DNA from: JAGOCV01 sp049445855 | GTDB lineage: Bacteria > Pseudomonadota > Gammaproteobacteria > Burkholderiales > Burkholderiaceae_C | Length of the DNA: 64,000 bases | Assembly: GCF_049445855.1 (NCBI RefSeq) | Contig: NZ_JBMSDV010000002.1 | Span: 496,001 to 560,000 of the forward strand | Direction of reading: 5' to 3' | Shown here: positions 7,144 through 14,683 of the stretch, one piece after another | Layout: each line of letters begins with the position of its first letter | How positions within the stretch are numbered: the first letter of the stretch is position 1 | Translations under genes and position numbers: made by a program | Notes under the pieces: generated by a model | Databases searched by the model: none | What the model was told of the DNA's origin: nothing | What the model saw: the letters and a program-made list of their open reading frames with translations, nothing else

Positions 7144-9549
7144 TCAGATCGCCGGGGGATCGGTTTCGCGTTCGGGATGGCGGTGGGCTGCCACGGCCTT
7201 CACGAACGACGCAGTCGTTGCTTCCGTCAGCGGTCCCTTGACAATGCCTTTGGGCGGCACGTCCTTCGGTCCCACGGCGAGACCGGCCTTCTCCAGCAGG
7301 GATGCTGAGGCGCCGATCGCAAGGATCGCCTTGCAGTGGCGCAGGTGGTCCTTGATGAACTCCGCGGTGTGCCCGTCCTTTTCCAGCACGGCGACGCCTT
7401 GCGGGCCGTCGGCGATCGCCAGGGCATCGAACAGGAATCCCGGTTCGTTTTCCAGCGAGGCATCGGCATCGATCGCCACACCATCGCTGGTGGCCACGCT
7501 GCCGATGCGGGGTGCCACGAAGCGAGGCACCGCACCGCGCTTGAACAGCGCCGCATGCAGTTCCATGGCGGACTGCCCGACACTGCCGTCCGCCAGCACA
7601 ATGGCAATCTTGCGGGCCTTGACGGTCCCGTCGCCGGGCCGCGCCATCAACGACAGCGAAGGTGATTTCATGATCTCCGGCTTTGCCGGGCGGTCGACCG
7701 CCCGGGGCATCGGTGCGGGTATTTCCTTCATGCCGAGGCCGGCGGCGACCTTGCGCGCGAGATCATCGGACACGTTGCGCAGCGATGAAATCATGCGTTC
7801 GCGAATGGCGGGAACCGTGAGCTTCGAAAGCTCGAAACGGAAGGCCGCGGCAATGTGCGCCTGCTCCACTGGCGTCTGGCTTTCGTAGAACAGCGTGGCC
7901 TGGGTGTAGTGGTCGGCAAACTTCTCGGGCTTGGCGCGGACCTTGCCTTGCTCCTCCTTGCGCGAAATGCTGGCTGCGACTGAAACGAAGCCCTGCGCAG
8001 CGCCCGCCTGGAAGGGGCATCCACCGCCGAGCGAGTTGGGTTCATAGGACACGCGACCGCGGTGGATCGCCTGCCGGTGCATGCCGTCGCGCTGGTTGTT
8101 GTGGACCGGCGCGACGGGTGCGTTGATGGGAATCTCGTGGAAGTTGGGGCCGCCGAGCCGCGAGATCTGCGTATCCACATACGAGTGGATACGGCCTGCC
8201 AGCAGCGGATCGTTGGAGAAATCCAGCCCCGGGATGATGTGCGCGGCGCAATACGCCACCTGCTCGGTCTCGGCGAAGAAGTTGTCCGGATTTCGGTTGA
8301 GGACCATGCGTCCCAGCGGCCGGATGGGCACCAGTTCCTCCGGCACGATCTTGGTGGGATCGAGGATGTCGAAGCTGAACTTGTCGGCCTGCTCCTCGGT
8401 GAACACTTGCACGCCCAACTCGTATTCGGGGAAGGCACCGGACTCGATGCGTTCCCACAGATCGCGGCGGTGGTAGTCCGGGTCAGCGCCCGAAATCTTC
8501 ACGGCCTCATCCCACACCAGCGAATGCGTGCCGGCCGTCGGATTCCAGTGGAACTTCACGAACACCGATTCGCCCTGCGCATTGACCATGCGGAAGGTGT
8601 GTACGCCAAAGCCCTGCATCGTCGCGTAGCTGCGGGGGATTGCGCGGTCCGACATGGCCCACATCAGCATGTGGGTGGATTCGGGCATCAGCGAGACGAA
8701 GTCCCAGAAGGTGTCATGGGCAGAGCCTGCCTGCGGCATCCCGTGGTGTGGCTCGGGCTTGACGGCATGCACGAGGTCCGGGAACTTCATCGCATCCTGG
8801 ATGAAGAACACGGGAATGTTGTTTCCCACCAGGTCCCAATTGCCTTCGTCGGTGTAGAACTTCACCGCGAAGCCGCGCACGTCGCGCGCTGTGTCCTTGG
8901 AGCCGCGCTCACCTTGCACGGTAGAGAAGCGCACGAACACCGGCGTGATCTTGCCGGCTTCCCGGAACGGCGCAGCCTTGGTGATGTCGGTCGCCGCCTC
9001 GTAGCACTCGAAGTAGCCATGCGCCGCCGAGCCGCGTGCATGCACGATGCGCTCGGGAATGCGTTCATGGTCGAAGTGCGTGATCTTTTCGCGCAGGATG
9101 AAGTCTTCCAGCAGAACCGGTCCCCGCGTGCCGTACTTCAGCGAGTTCTGGTTGTCGGCGATCGGCACGCCCTGGTTGGTGGTGAGCACTTGCCCGGCAG
9201 AGTCCACGCGCACGCGGTCCAGCGGCTCGATCGTCGAATTGGTGCCGGGCAGGGCAAAGCTGCCGACCTTGTCGGACTCGTTTGCTTCGGTCAGCGTGCT
9301 GGCACCGGGGAGCCCGGAAAGCGGCTCGGCGCTGGCACCCATGGGGGGAGCGATGCCATTGGCGAACCCGTGTTCTGCCGCCTTGTTCGCGTTGAATGGC
9401 ATCGCGGCCACCAGTGCCTGCGTGTGTTCGGCTTGCAAGGCGGCCGTGTCGGGCACGCCGGGCTCGATGCTGGATGGCGCACTGTCGGTATTGCGAGAGG
9501 CAGCCTTGGCAGCCGTATTCGTGGGTTTCGTGGGCGGGGTTTTGGGCAT
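7144..9549 (-). CDS. katE: Monofunctional catalase HPII, large-subunit type
   Basis: Heme catalase that dismutates hydrogen peroxide to water and oxygen in the cytoplasm. The 801 residues include the HPII core and a C-terminal flavodoxin/DJ-1-like domain (about 650-790, KARKIAIVLADGSVG). The active-site His170 is in RIVHARG, the distal Asn in LVGNNIPVFFIQD, and the proximal heme Tyr in GRIHSYVDTQISR. The first 100 residues are a Pro/Ala/Ser-rich extension longer than in E. coli HPII (753 aa). In enterobacteria katE belongs to the stationary-phase regulon; the glycogen and stress-like neighbours here suggest a similar programme by inference. The transglutaminase-like gene follows after 3 bases. 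A GTAGGAGG stretch lies just before the start and may serve as ribosome binding site or motif. Confidence 0.96.
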   Translation of the reverse strand: MPKTPPTKPTNTAAKAASRNTDSAPSSIEPGVPDTAALQAEHTQALVAAMPFNANKAAEHGFANGIAPPMGASAEPLSGLPGASTLTEANESDKVGSFALPGTNSTIEPLDRVRVDSAGQVLTTNQGVPIADNQNSLKYGTRGPVLLEDFILREKITHFDHERIPERIVHARGSAAHGYFECYEAATDITKAAPFREAGKITPVFVRFSTVQGERGSKDTARDVRGFAVKFYTDEGNWDLVGNNIPVFFIQDAMKFPDLVHAVKPEPHHGMPQAGSAHDTFWDFVSLMPESTHMLMWAMSDRAIPRSYATMQGFGVHTFRMVNAQGESVFVKFHWNPTAGTHSLVWDEAVKISGADPDYHRRDLWERIESGAFPEYELGVQVFTEEQADKFSFDILDPTKIVPEELVPIRPLGRMVLNRNPDNFFAETEQVAYCAAHIIPGLDFSNDPLLAGRIHSYVDTQISRLGGPNFHEIPINAPVAPVHNNQRDGMHRQAIHRGRVSYEPNSLGGGCPFQAGAAQGFVSVAASISRKEEQGKVRAKPEKFADHYTQATLFYESQTPVEQAHIAAAFRFELSKLTVPAIRERMISSLRNVSDDLARKVAAGLGMKEIPAPMPRAVDRPAKPEIMKSPSLSLMARPGDGTVKARKIAIVLADGSVGQSAMELHAALFKRGAVPRFVAPRIGSVATSDGVAIDADASLENEPGFLFDALAIADGPQGVAVLEKDGHTAEFIKDHLRHCKAILAIGASASLLEKAGLAVGPKDVPPKGIVKGPLTEATTASFVKAVAAHRHPERETDPPAI

Positions 9550-9775
9550 GTGGGTGAGTCGTAGGAGGGTCGTGGGCGAGGCGGAGCGCCCAATTTAGTG
9601 ACCTGCCCATGCGCAGTTCGTAGGACGCCGCCGCGACCGGTCGCCGGTGCGCCATATTCCGCAGTTTCGGCGCTTTCCTACAGACCGACGGCCAGAACCA
9701 CGACATTTGTCCCATTTACAGGGGATGACAATTTGTATTCAACGGTGTACAACCGTATGACTACAAGGGGTGTGT
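9550..9775. promoter_or_regulatory. Divergent intergenic region katE / zinc-ribbon protein
   Basis: A 226-bp spacer between divergent starts. It carries the words CGTAGGA (9561 and 9619) and TCCTACA (9676), matching the words in the glgB upstream region; the copies at 9619 and 9676 face each other as an inverted pair about 50 bp apart. The segment 9715-9770 is AT-richer and probably holds the promoters, but I cannot assign one firmly. AAGGGG at 9765-9770 is the ribosome binding site for the GTG at 9776. Confidence 0.35.
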
Positions 9776-10174
9776 GTGCCGAGCGAGTTCTTCATTTCCG
9801 GCTTCAGTGACAGCGGGCCCGTGCCCGTGTCGCGTCCGAGCCTCCTGGAAATCCGGGGAGGAGAGCTGCGCTATCTCGCGAAGATCGAACTCAACCGCTT
9901 CGAATTCGGCCTGCAGGATCGTACGCAAGGCCGTGACACGGAGGCCTCGCGCGGCATCGCGAAGGCGCTCGAGATTGCCGGCAAGCTGAGCCATCCGCGC
10001 GCCAAGCAGCGCGCCCTTTCATACAACCCGCGTGAAGGGCAGGAGCACTGCCCGCACTGCTGGGTGTTCTTCGGCAACAAGCACGCGCTGCATTTCACCG
10101 ACAACCCGGGCGGTGAAGCCGAAACGGCCCACTGCCACGAGTGCAACAGTCAATACCAGGTTCCCAAGGCCTGA
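9776..10174 (+). CDS. Putative zinc-ribbon protein of unknown function
   Basis: A 132-residue cytoplasmic protein. The GTG at 9776 is chosen because AAGGGG sits 5 bases upstream; a GTG at 9770 would add two residues but would use up that site. The C-terminal third carries two CxxC knuckles, HCPHCWVFFG and HCHECNSQYQ, about 30 residues apart, which is a classical zinc-ribbon arrangement. The middle is Arg/Lys-rich and helical (EASRGIAKALEIAGKLSHP). I do not recognise the family. It is divergent from katE and precedes the formylglutamate amidohydrolase by 67 bases, so it could belong to either programme. Zinc binding is inferred from the cysteine spacing only. Confidence 0.75.
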   Translation: MPSEFFISGFSDSGPVPVSRPSLLEIRGGELRYLAKIELNRFEFGLQDRTQGRDTEASRGIAKALEIAGKLSHPRAKQRALSYNPREGQEHCPHCWVFFGNKHALHFTDNPGGEAETAHCHECNSQYQVPKA

Positions 10175-10241
10175 CCGGGATTTCCGCGCTGACGGAAATC
10201 CTCGCCCCGGCGGGCCGAGGCCGCGCTGCTAAAGTCACCCA

Positions 10242-11087
10242 ATGCCATGGATCACTTATCTGCCGGGCGCGTCGCCACTGGTGCTGGACTCACCGCACAG
10301 CGGCACCGCATATCCCGAAGACTTCCGGCACGCATGTGACCTGAAGACGCTGCGCCGTGCCGAAGACACGCACGTCGAAAAGCTCTACGACTTCGCGCCG
10401 GCATTGGGTGTCGCGTGGATCGAGGCACATTTCCCCCGGAGCTATCTGGATGCCAACCGCAACACGACCGAGGTGGACACCGGCCTGCTCGACGGCCCAT
10501 GGCCGATGGAAGTGGCGACCGATCCCGTCGTGCTGTCCAAGGTGCGACTGGGCAAGGGGCTGATCTGGCGCGCGACCGATGAAGGTCTGCCCATCTACGC
10601 GCGGAAGCTGGGCGTGGAGGAAGTGCTGGCACGCATCCGAAATTGCTGGACCCCGTACCACGCCGCGCTGGCGCAGGCCATCGAGTCGGCCCATGCGCGC
10701 CACGGTTACAGCATCCACATCAATTGCCACTCCATGCCTGCGGTCGCGTCCAGCCATGCGACGGATTTTCCCGGGGAGGTGCATCCGGACTTCGTCGTCG
10801 GAAACCGGGATCACAGCACCTCGAGCGAAGCGCTGGCCCAACGCGTGTGCAGTCATCTGCGGGCGCGGGGCTATCAGGTGGCGCTGAATCACCCCTACAA
10901 GGGCGTGGAGCTCGTGCGTCGCCACAGTGACCCGGCCGGTCATCGCCACAGCCTGCAACTCGAGATCAACCGCAAGCTCTACATGGACGAGCAGACGCTG
11001 GAAATCACATCCGGCTTCGATGACCTCAAGGCGTCGCTGCGATCGCTGGTCGAACTTCTGCTCGCGACCGATCCCCGGGTGCTTTAG
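10242..11087 (+). CDS. N-formylglutamate amidohydrolase family protein
   Basis: A 281-residue protein of the FGase (HutG-type) family, which hydrolyses N-formyl-L-glutamate to glutamate and formate. Family landmarks are visible: LDSPHSGTAYP near residue 15, RRAEDTHVEKLYD, the SYLDANRNTTEVD segment, INCHSMP around residue 160 and LEINRKLYM near 243. His and Asp/Glu residues in these motifs are the likely metal ligands. No other histidine-utilisation gene is in the window, so a role in histidine breakdown is not shown; many family members have uncharacterised N-acyl-amino-acid substrates. Its TAG stop is followed directly by the ATG of the downstream flavoprotein (TAGATG), indicating tight coupling. 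Confidence 0.88.
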   Translation: MPWITYLPGASPLVLDSPHSGTAYPEDFRHACDLKTLRRAEDTHVEKLYDFAPALGVAWIEAHFPRSYLDANRNTTEVDTGLLDGPWPMEVATDPVVLSKVRLGKGLIWRATDEGLPIYARKLGVEEVLARIRNCWTPYHAALAQAIESAHARHGYSIHINCHSMPAVASSHATDFPGEVHPDFVVGNRDHSTSSEALAQRVCSHLRARGYQVALNHPYKGVELVRRHSDPAGHRHSLQLEINRKLYMDEQTLEITSGFDDLKASLRSLVELLLATDPRVL

Positions 11088-12218
11088 ATGGACCGGGTCG
11101 ATGCCGTGGTCATCGGTGCCGGCGTCGTCGGGCTGGCGGTTGCGCGCGCGCTCGCCCTCGAAGGCCGCGAAGTCATGGTGCTGGAGCAGGAAAACCTCAT
11201 CGGCAGCGGGACGAGTTCGCGCAACAGCGAAGTCATCCACGCGGGCATCTACTATCCGCAAGGCTCGCTGAAGGCGGCGTTGTGCGTGCAGGGCAAGGAG
11301 ATGCTCTACGCGTATTGTGGAGAGCGCGGCCTGCCGCATCGCCGCTGCGGCAAGCTGATCGTCGCGACGTCCGACGAACAAGTGGCACAACTCGACACCA
11401 TCCTCGCGAGGGCGCGCGCCAACGGGGTGACTGATCTCGTCAAGCTTGACGCGCAAGAGGCGAAGGCGCTGGAGCCGGCGCTCCACTGCGTGGCCGCATT
11501 GCTTTCACCCGGCACGGGCATCGTGGACAGCCACGCGTTCATGCTGTCGCTGCAGGGGGATCTGGAGAACGCGGGCGGGCTGGTCGCGCTGGGTTCGAAG
11601 GTCTCGTCGGCGCAATGCTCGGCGGACGGCATCCTGATCCGCACGGACGACGGCACGGAGCTGATGGCCAGCACGGTGGTGAATGCGGCAGGCCTGCATG
11701 CGCCGGCCGTGGCTGCGCGTTTCGAAGGCCTGCCGGCAGCCAGGGTGCCGCGTGCCAGGTATGCCAAGGGCAACTACTTTACCTTGTCCGGCCGATCGCC
11801 GTTTTCGCGGCTCATCTACCCGGTGCCCGAAGCGGCGGGCCTCGGCGTGCATCTGACCATCGACCTCGGCGGGCAGGCAAAGTTCGGACCCGATGTGCAG
11901 TGGGTGGATTCGCCAGACGATCTGGTGGTGGACCCGGCGCGCGGCGATGCGTTCTACGCCGAGGTGCGGAAGTACTGGCCCGGTCTTGCCGACGGAGCGC
12001 TCCAGGCGGGCTACGCGGGTATCCGGCCGAAGATCAGCGGGCCCGGAGAGGTTGCCGCCGATTTCGTCATCCAGGGGCCCGGTGAGCATGGCGTGCCGGG
12101 ACTGGTCAACCTGTTCGGCATCGAATCGCCCGGCCTCACGAGCGCGCTCGCGATCGGCGAGCGGGTCGTGCGCGTGCTGTCTGACGAGCGTTCAAGCTGT
12201 ATCAGCGAAGGGCCTTGA
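11088..12218 (+). CDS. FAD-dependent oxidoreductase, L-2-hydroxyglutarate oxidase-like (DAO family)
   Basis: A 376-residue flavoprotein. The N-terminal FAD-binding motif GAGVVGLAVARAL (residues 10-22) and the following VLEQE acidic end are typical of the D-amino-acid oxidase/glycerol-3-phosphate dehydrogenase superfamily. SRNSEVIHAGIYYP at about 44 and the C-terminal GIRPKISGPG are characteristic of the L-2-hydroxyglutarate dehydrogenase/oxidase (LhgO) subgroup. The expected reaction is oxidation of L-2-hydroxyglutarate to 2-oxoglutarate. It is coupled with the formylglutamate amidohydrolase gene, which fits a route feeding C5 acids to glutamate/2-oxoglutarate (inference). Its 3' end overlaps the convergent pyrD by 17 bases. 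Substrate specificity cannot be proven from sequence. Confidence 0.88.
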   Translation: MDRVDAVVIGAGVVGLAVARALALEGREVMVLEQENLIGSGTSSRNSEVIHAGIYYPQGSLKAALCVQGKEMLYAYCGERGLPHRRCGKLIVATSDEQVAQLDTILARARANGVTDLVKLDAQEAKALEPALHCVAALLSPGTGIVDSHAFMLSLQGDLENAGGLVALGSKVSSAQCSADGILIRTDDGTELMASTVVNAAGLHAPAVAARFEGLPAARVPRARYAKGNYFTLSGRSPFSRLIYPVPEAAGLGVHLTIDLGGQAKFGPDVQWVDSPDDLVVDPARGDAFYAEVRKYWPGLADGALQAGYAGIRPKISGPGEVAADFVIQGPGEHGVPGLVNLFGIESPGLTSALAIGERVVRVLSDERSSCISEGP

Positions 12219-13278
12219 TGGCCTTTGCCGCTTCGGTCACCAGCTCCGGGCCTTTGTAGATCAGGCCTGTGTAGATCTGGACGACGTTCGCGCCAGCATC
12301 GATCTTGGACGCTGCGTCCGCACCGCTCAACACGCCGCCCACGCCAACGATGGGAAACGCCGTTCCCAGTGCAGCACGCAATTGCCGGATGACGCGGTTG
12401 CTCGCCTCCAGCACCGGAGCGCCGGAAAGGCCTCCTGCTTCCTCCGCATGGGTCAGCCCTTTGACCGCATCGCGACCCAGCGTCGTGTTCGTGGCGACAA
12501 CACCCCACCCCAGGTTCTCGGCATCCTCGTCAGTGCGGCGCTTCAGCGTCATGGCGATCACTTCGATTTGTGCCTCGTCGAGGTCTGGCGCAATCTTCAC
12601 GAACAACGGTACGCGTTTGCCATGTTGCTGCGCCAGATCCCTGCGACGTGCGCCGAGTGCGCCAAGCAAGGACTCCAGCGCTTCGTCGGATTGCAGCGCC
12701 CGAAGGTTCTTCGTGTTCGGGCTGGAAATGTTGATGGTCACGTAGTCCGCGTGCGGATAGACGCCATCCAGGCATGCCAGATAGTCGGCCGTGGCGTTTT
12801 CGATCGGCGTGGCTGCGTTCTTCCCGATGTTCAAGCCGAGCAGCATGGGCGGATTGCTCCTCGCAGTACCGCGAAACCGCGCGTTCTTCACATTGGCGAT
12901 GAACACGTCGAGACCGTCGTTGTTGAAACCCAGCCGGTTGATGAGTGCTTGTGCCTGCGGCAGGCGGAACATCCTCGGCTTCGGGTTGCCCGGTTGTCCC
13001 TTGGGCGTGACGGTCCCCACCTCCACGAAGCCGAAGCCGAGCGAGGCCAGTCCGTCGATGCAACGCGCGTTCTTGTCCAGGCCTGCCGCCAGTCCGACAC
13101 GGTTCGGAAACCTGAGTCCCGCAAGTTCGAAGGCATCTTCGACGCGCGCATTGCCGACGATGCAACTCACGGGCGTATTCGCCGTCATGGCCAGCGCGTG
13201 CATGGTGACTTCATGGGCCTTTTCGGCATCCATCTGGAACAGGAACGGGCGGGCAAGGGAGTAGGGCAGCAGTGGCAT
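12202..13278 (-). CDS. pyrD: Dihydroorotate dehydrogenase (quinone), class 2
   Basis: FMN enzyme that oxidises dihydroorotate to orotate with quinone as acceptor, on the inner face of the cytoplasmic membrane; fourth step of pyrimidine synthesis. The 358 residues have the short N-terminal helical segment of class 2 enzymes (MPLLPYSLARPFLFQMDAEKAHE), the FPNRVGLAAGLDKN phosphate/FMN region, NISSPNTKNLRALQ, the KIAPDLDEAQ strand and the C-terminal IVGVGGVLSGADA FMN phosphate loop. It is divergent from rpiA with only 33 bases between the two start codons, so their promoters must overlap the neighbouring gene starts. Confidence 0.96.
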   Translation of the reverse strand: MPLLPYSLARPFLFQMDAEKAHEVTMHALAMTANTPVSCIVGNARVEDAFELAGLRFPNRVGLAAGLDKNARCIDGLASLGFGFVEVGTVTPKGQPGNPKPRMFRLPQAQALINRLGFNNDGLDVFIANVKNARFRGTARSNPPMLLGLNIGKNAATPIENATADYLACLDGVYPHADYVTINISSPNTKNLRALQSDEALESLLGALGARRRDLAQQHGKRVPLFVKIAPDLDEAQIEVIAMTLKRRTDEDAENLGWGVVATNTTLGRDAVKGLTHAEEAGGLSGAPVLEASNRVIRQLRAALGTAFPIVGVGGVLSGADAASKIDAGANVVQIYTGLIYKGPELVTEAAKAIKALR

Positions 13279-13284
13279 TGGATA

Positions 13285-13294
13285 ATTCCGGAAT
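13285..13294. promoter_or_regulatory. Perfect 10-bp palindrome in the pyrD/rpiA divergent gap
   Basis: ATTCCGGAAT is a perfect palindrome in the centre of the 33-bp gap between the divergent pyrD and rpiA start codons, next to GATAAT (13281-13286), which could serve as a -10 for the plus strand. A regulator site is possible but a 10-bp palindrome can occur by chance. Confidence 0.25.
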
Positions 13295-13311
13295 CAACAG
13301 GATTTTCCCAG

Positions 13312-13992
13312 ATGACGACACTCTCCCAGGACGAACTCAAGACCCTCGTGGGCCAGGCCGCACTCAAGTACGTGGTGGAAGGCGAAATTGTTGGCGTGGG
13401 CACCGGCTCGACGGTCAACAAGTTCATCGAGGCACTCGCTTCGATGAAAGACCGCATCAAGGGCGCGGTATCGAGTTCGGAGGCGTCGACGCAGAAGCTC
13501 GAGGCGCTCGGCATTCCGGTGTTCGATTCGAACGAGGTACCGGAACTCGCCGTCTACATCGACGGTGCCGACGAGATCGACGGCAAGGGCTACATGGTCA
13601 AGGGCGGTGGCGCGGCACTCACGCGCGAGAAGATCGTCGCTGCGCAGTCGCGCCAGTTCATCTGCATTGCCGACGAGTCGAAACGGGTCGCGGTGTTGGG
13701 TGCTTTTCCCCTGCCGGTGGAAGTGGTCCCGATGGCGACGCAGCGGATCGTCGCGCAGTTCGCCGCGATGGGCGGTCAGGCGTCAGTGCGGATGAAGGAC
13801 GGCAAGCCGCTCGTGACGGACAACGGCCAGCACATCGTCGACGTGAAGGGTTTGAAGATCGAAGACCCGCTGGCGTTCGAAAGCCAGGTCAACCAGTGGC
13901 CCGGCGTCGTGACCGTGGGGGTGTTCGCCCACCAGAAGGCCAGCGTGTGCCTGCTCGGCACCGCGCAGGGCGTGAAGACCCTGACCTATTGA
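13312..13992 (+). CDS. rpiA: Ribose-5-phosphate isomerase A
   Basis: Interconverts ribose-5-phosphate and ribulose-5-phosphate in the pentose phosphate pathway. The 226-residue protein has the phosphate-binding loop VGVGTGSTVNKF near residue 27, SSEASTQKLEALGIP, the catalytic-region motif YIDGADEID around residue 82, and KGGGAALTREKIVA with the catalytic Glu and Lys. The start is the ATG at 13312 (MTTLSQDELK). The same frame is open far upstream, but that stretch lies antisense to pyrD and is not coding. It is monocistronic in appearance and is followed by a convergent gene. Confidence 0.96.
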   Translation: MTTLSQDELKTLVGQAALKYVVEGEIVGVGTGSTVNKFIEALASMKDRIKGAVSSSEASTQKLEALGIPVFDSNEVPELAVYIDGADEIDGKGYMVKGGGAALTREKIVAAQSRQFICIADESKRVAVLGAFPLPVEVVPMATQRIVAQFAAMGGQASVRMKDGKPLVTDNGQHIVDVKGLKIEDPLAFESQVNQWPGVVTVGVFAHQKASVCLLGTAQGVKTLTY

Positions 13993-14036
13993 GGAAAGGC
14001 GGCGCACCGCGCCAGCAAACGCGCTGGAAAGGGCGC

Positions 14037-14645
14037 CTAGAAGCGGATGCCTGCCGGGTTGCTGGCCGGAGCGGCCAGCGGTGCAAGCGGACGAACGGGT
14101 TCTTGCGCGGGGGCTGCAGGCGCTGCCTCTGCGCGCGCGACCAGCGGCGCAGGCGCCGGGTTGCGATAGCCCGGCGGGAGTTGCGACGTCCGCGGATAAC
14201 CCGCTGCATTCAGGAATTGCGTCCACTCGGCTTCGGCAAACCCCTTCAGTTGCTGCGTACCGATGGTCAGCAGCGGAAGGCCCGTCTCGCCGCTCAGGCG
14301 CTGCAGCGCTTCGATGTCTTCAGGGGTGCCGACAATGCGCTCGGTGAATGGCACGCCCCGTGCGCTGAGCAGGGCGCGGCCGCTCGCGCAAGGGGCGCAG
14401 GCATTGCCCGTATAGATGGTCACCGGATAGCGGGTGACGGCCTGCCGCAGTTCAAACGGCAGCTGAGGCCCGCTGGCTGCATTGGCGGTGGCGCTGGGTT
14501 CGCTCCCCGCAACCGGTGGCTTGTCGGAGAAAGTGATGCGGCCGTCCGGACCGACGCTGCGGAAAATCTGCTGGGCCTGCGCCGGCAACCCCAACCCTGC
14601 CAATGCAGTTGCCGCCATCGAGCAGGCCAGGACGTAAGACTTCAT
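14037..14645 (-). CDS. Secreted glutaredoxin-like protein with DUF4124-type N-terminus
   Basis: A 202-residue protein with a signal peptide (MKSYVLACSMAATALAGLGLPAQA). The mature N-terminus QIFRSVGPDGRITFSDKPP matches the short DUF4124 motif (cell-envelope proteins). A thioredoxin-fold glutaredoxin domain follows (about 73-155) with the CxxC pair Cys83/Cys86 (GNACAPCASG) and the cis-Pro region GLPLLTIG. The C-terminal 45 residues are Ala/Pro-rich. The start at 14645 is used because it opens the signal peptide. It lies 38 bases downstream of prlC on the same strand and may be co-transcribed. It probably acts as a periplasmic or envelope-bound thiol-disulfide protein; the partner is unknown. 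Confidence 0.85.
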   Translation of the reverse strand: MKSYVLACSMAATALAGLGLPAQAQQIFRSVGPDGRITFSDKPPVAGSEPSATANAASGPQLPFELRQAVTRYPVTIYTGNACAPCASGRALLSARGVPFTERIVGTPEDIEALQRLSGETGLPLLTIGTQQLKGFAEAEWTQFLNAAGYPRTSQLPPGYRNPAPAPLVARAEAAPAAPAQEPVRPLAPLAAPASNPAGIRF

Positions 14646-14683
14646 CGATCGTTCCCCTTGTTGCAATGCCGCATGCTGCGGAC

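Noticed and set aside
11893..13311. The long in-frame extension upstream of rpiA
   Set aside because: It runs antisense to pyrD; family similarity begins only at the ATG at 13312.
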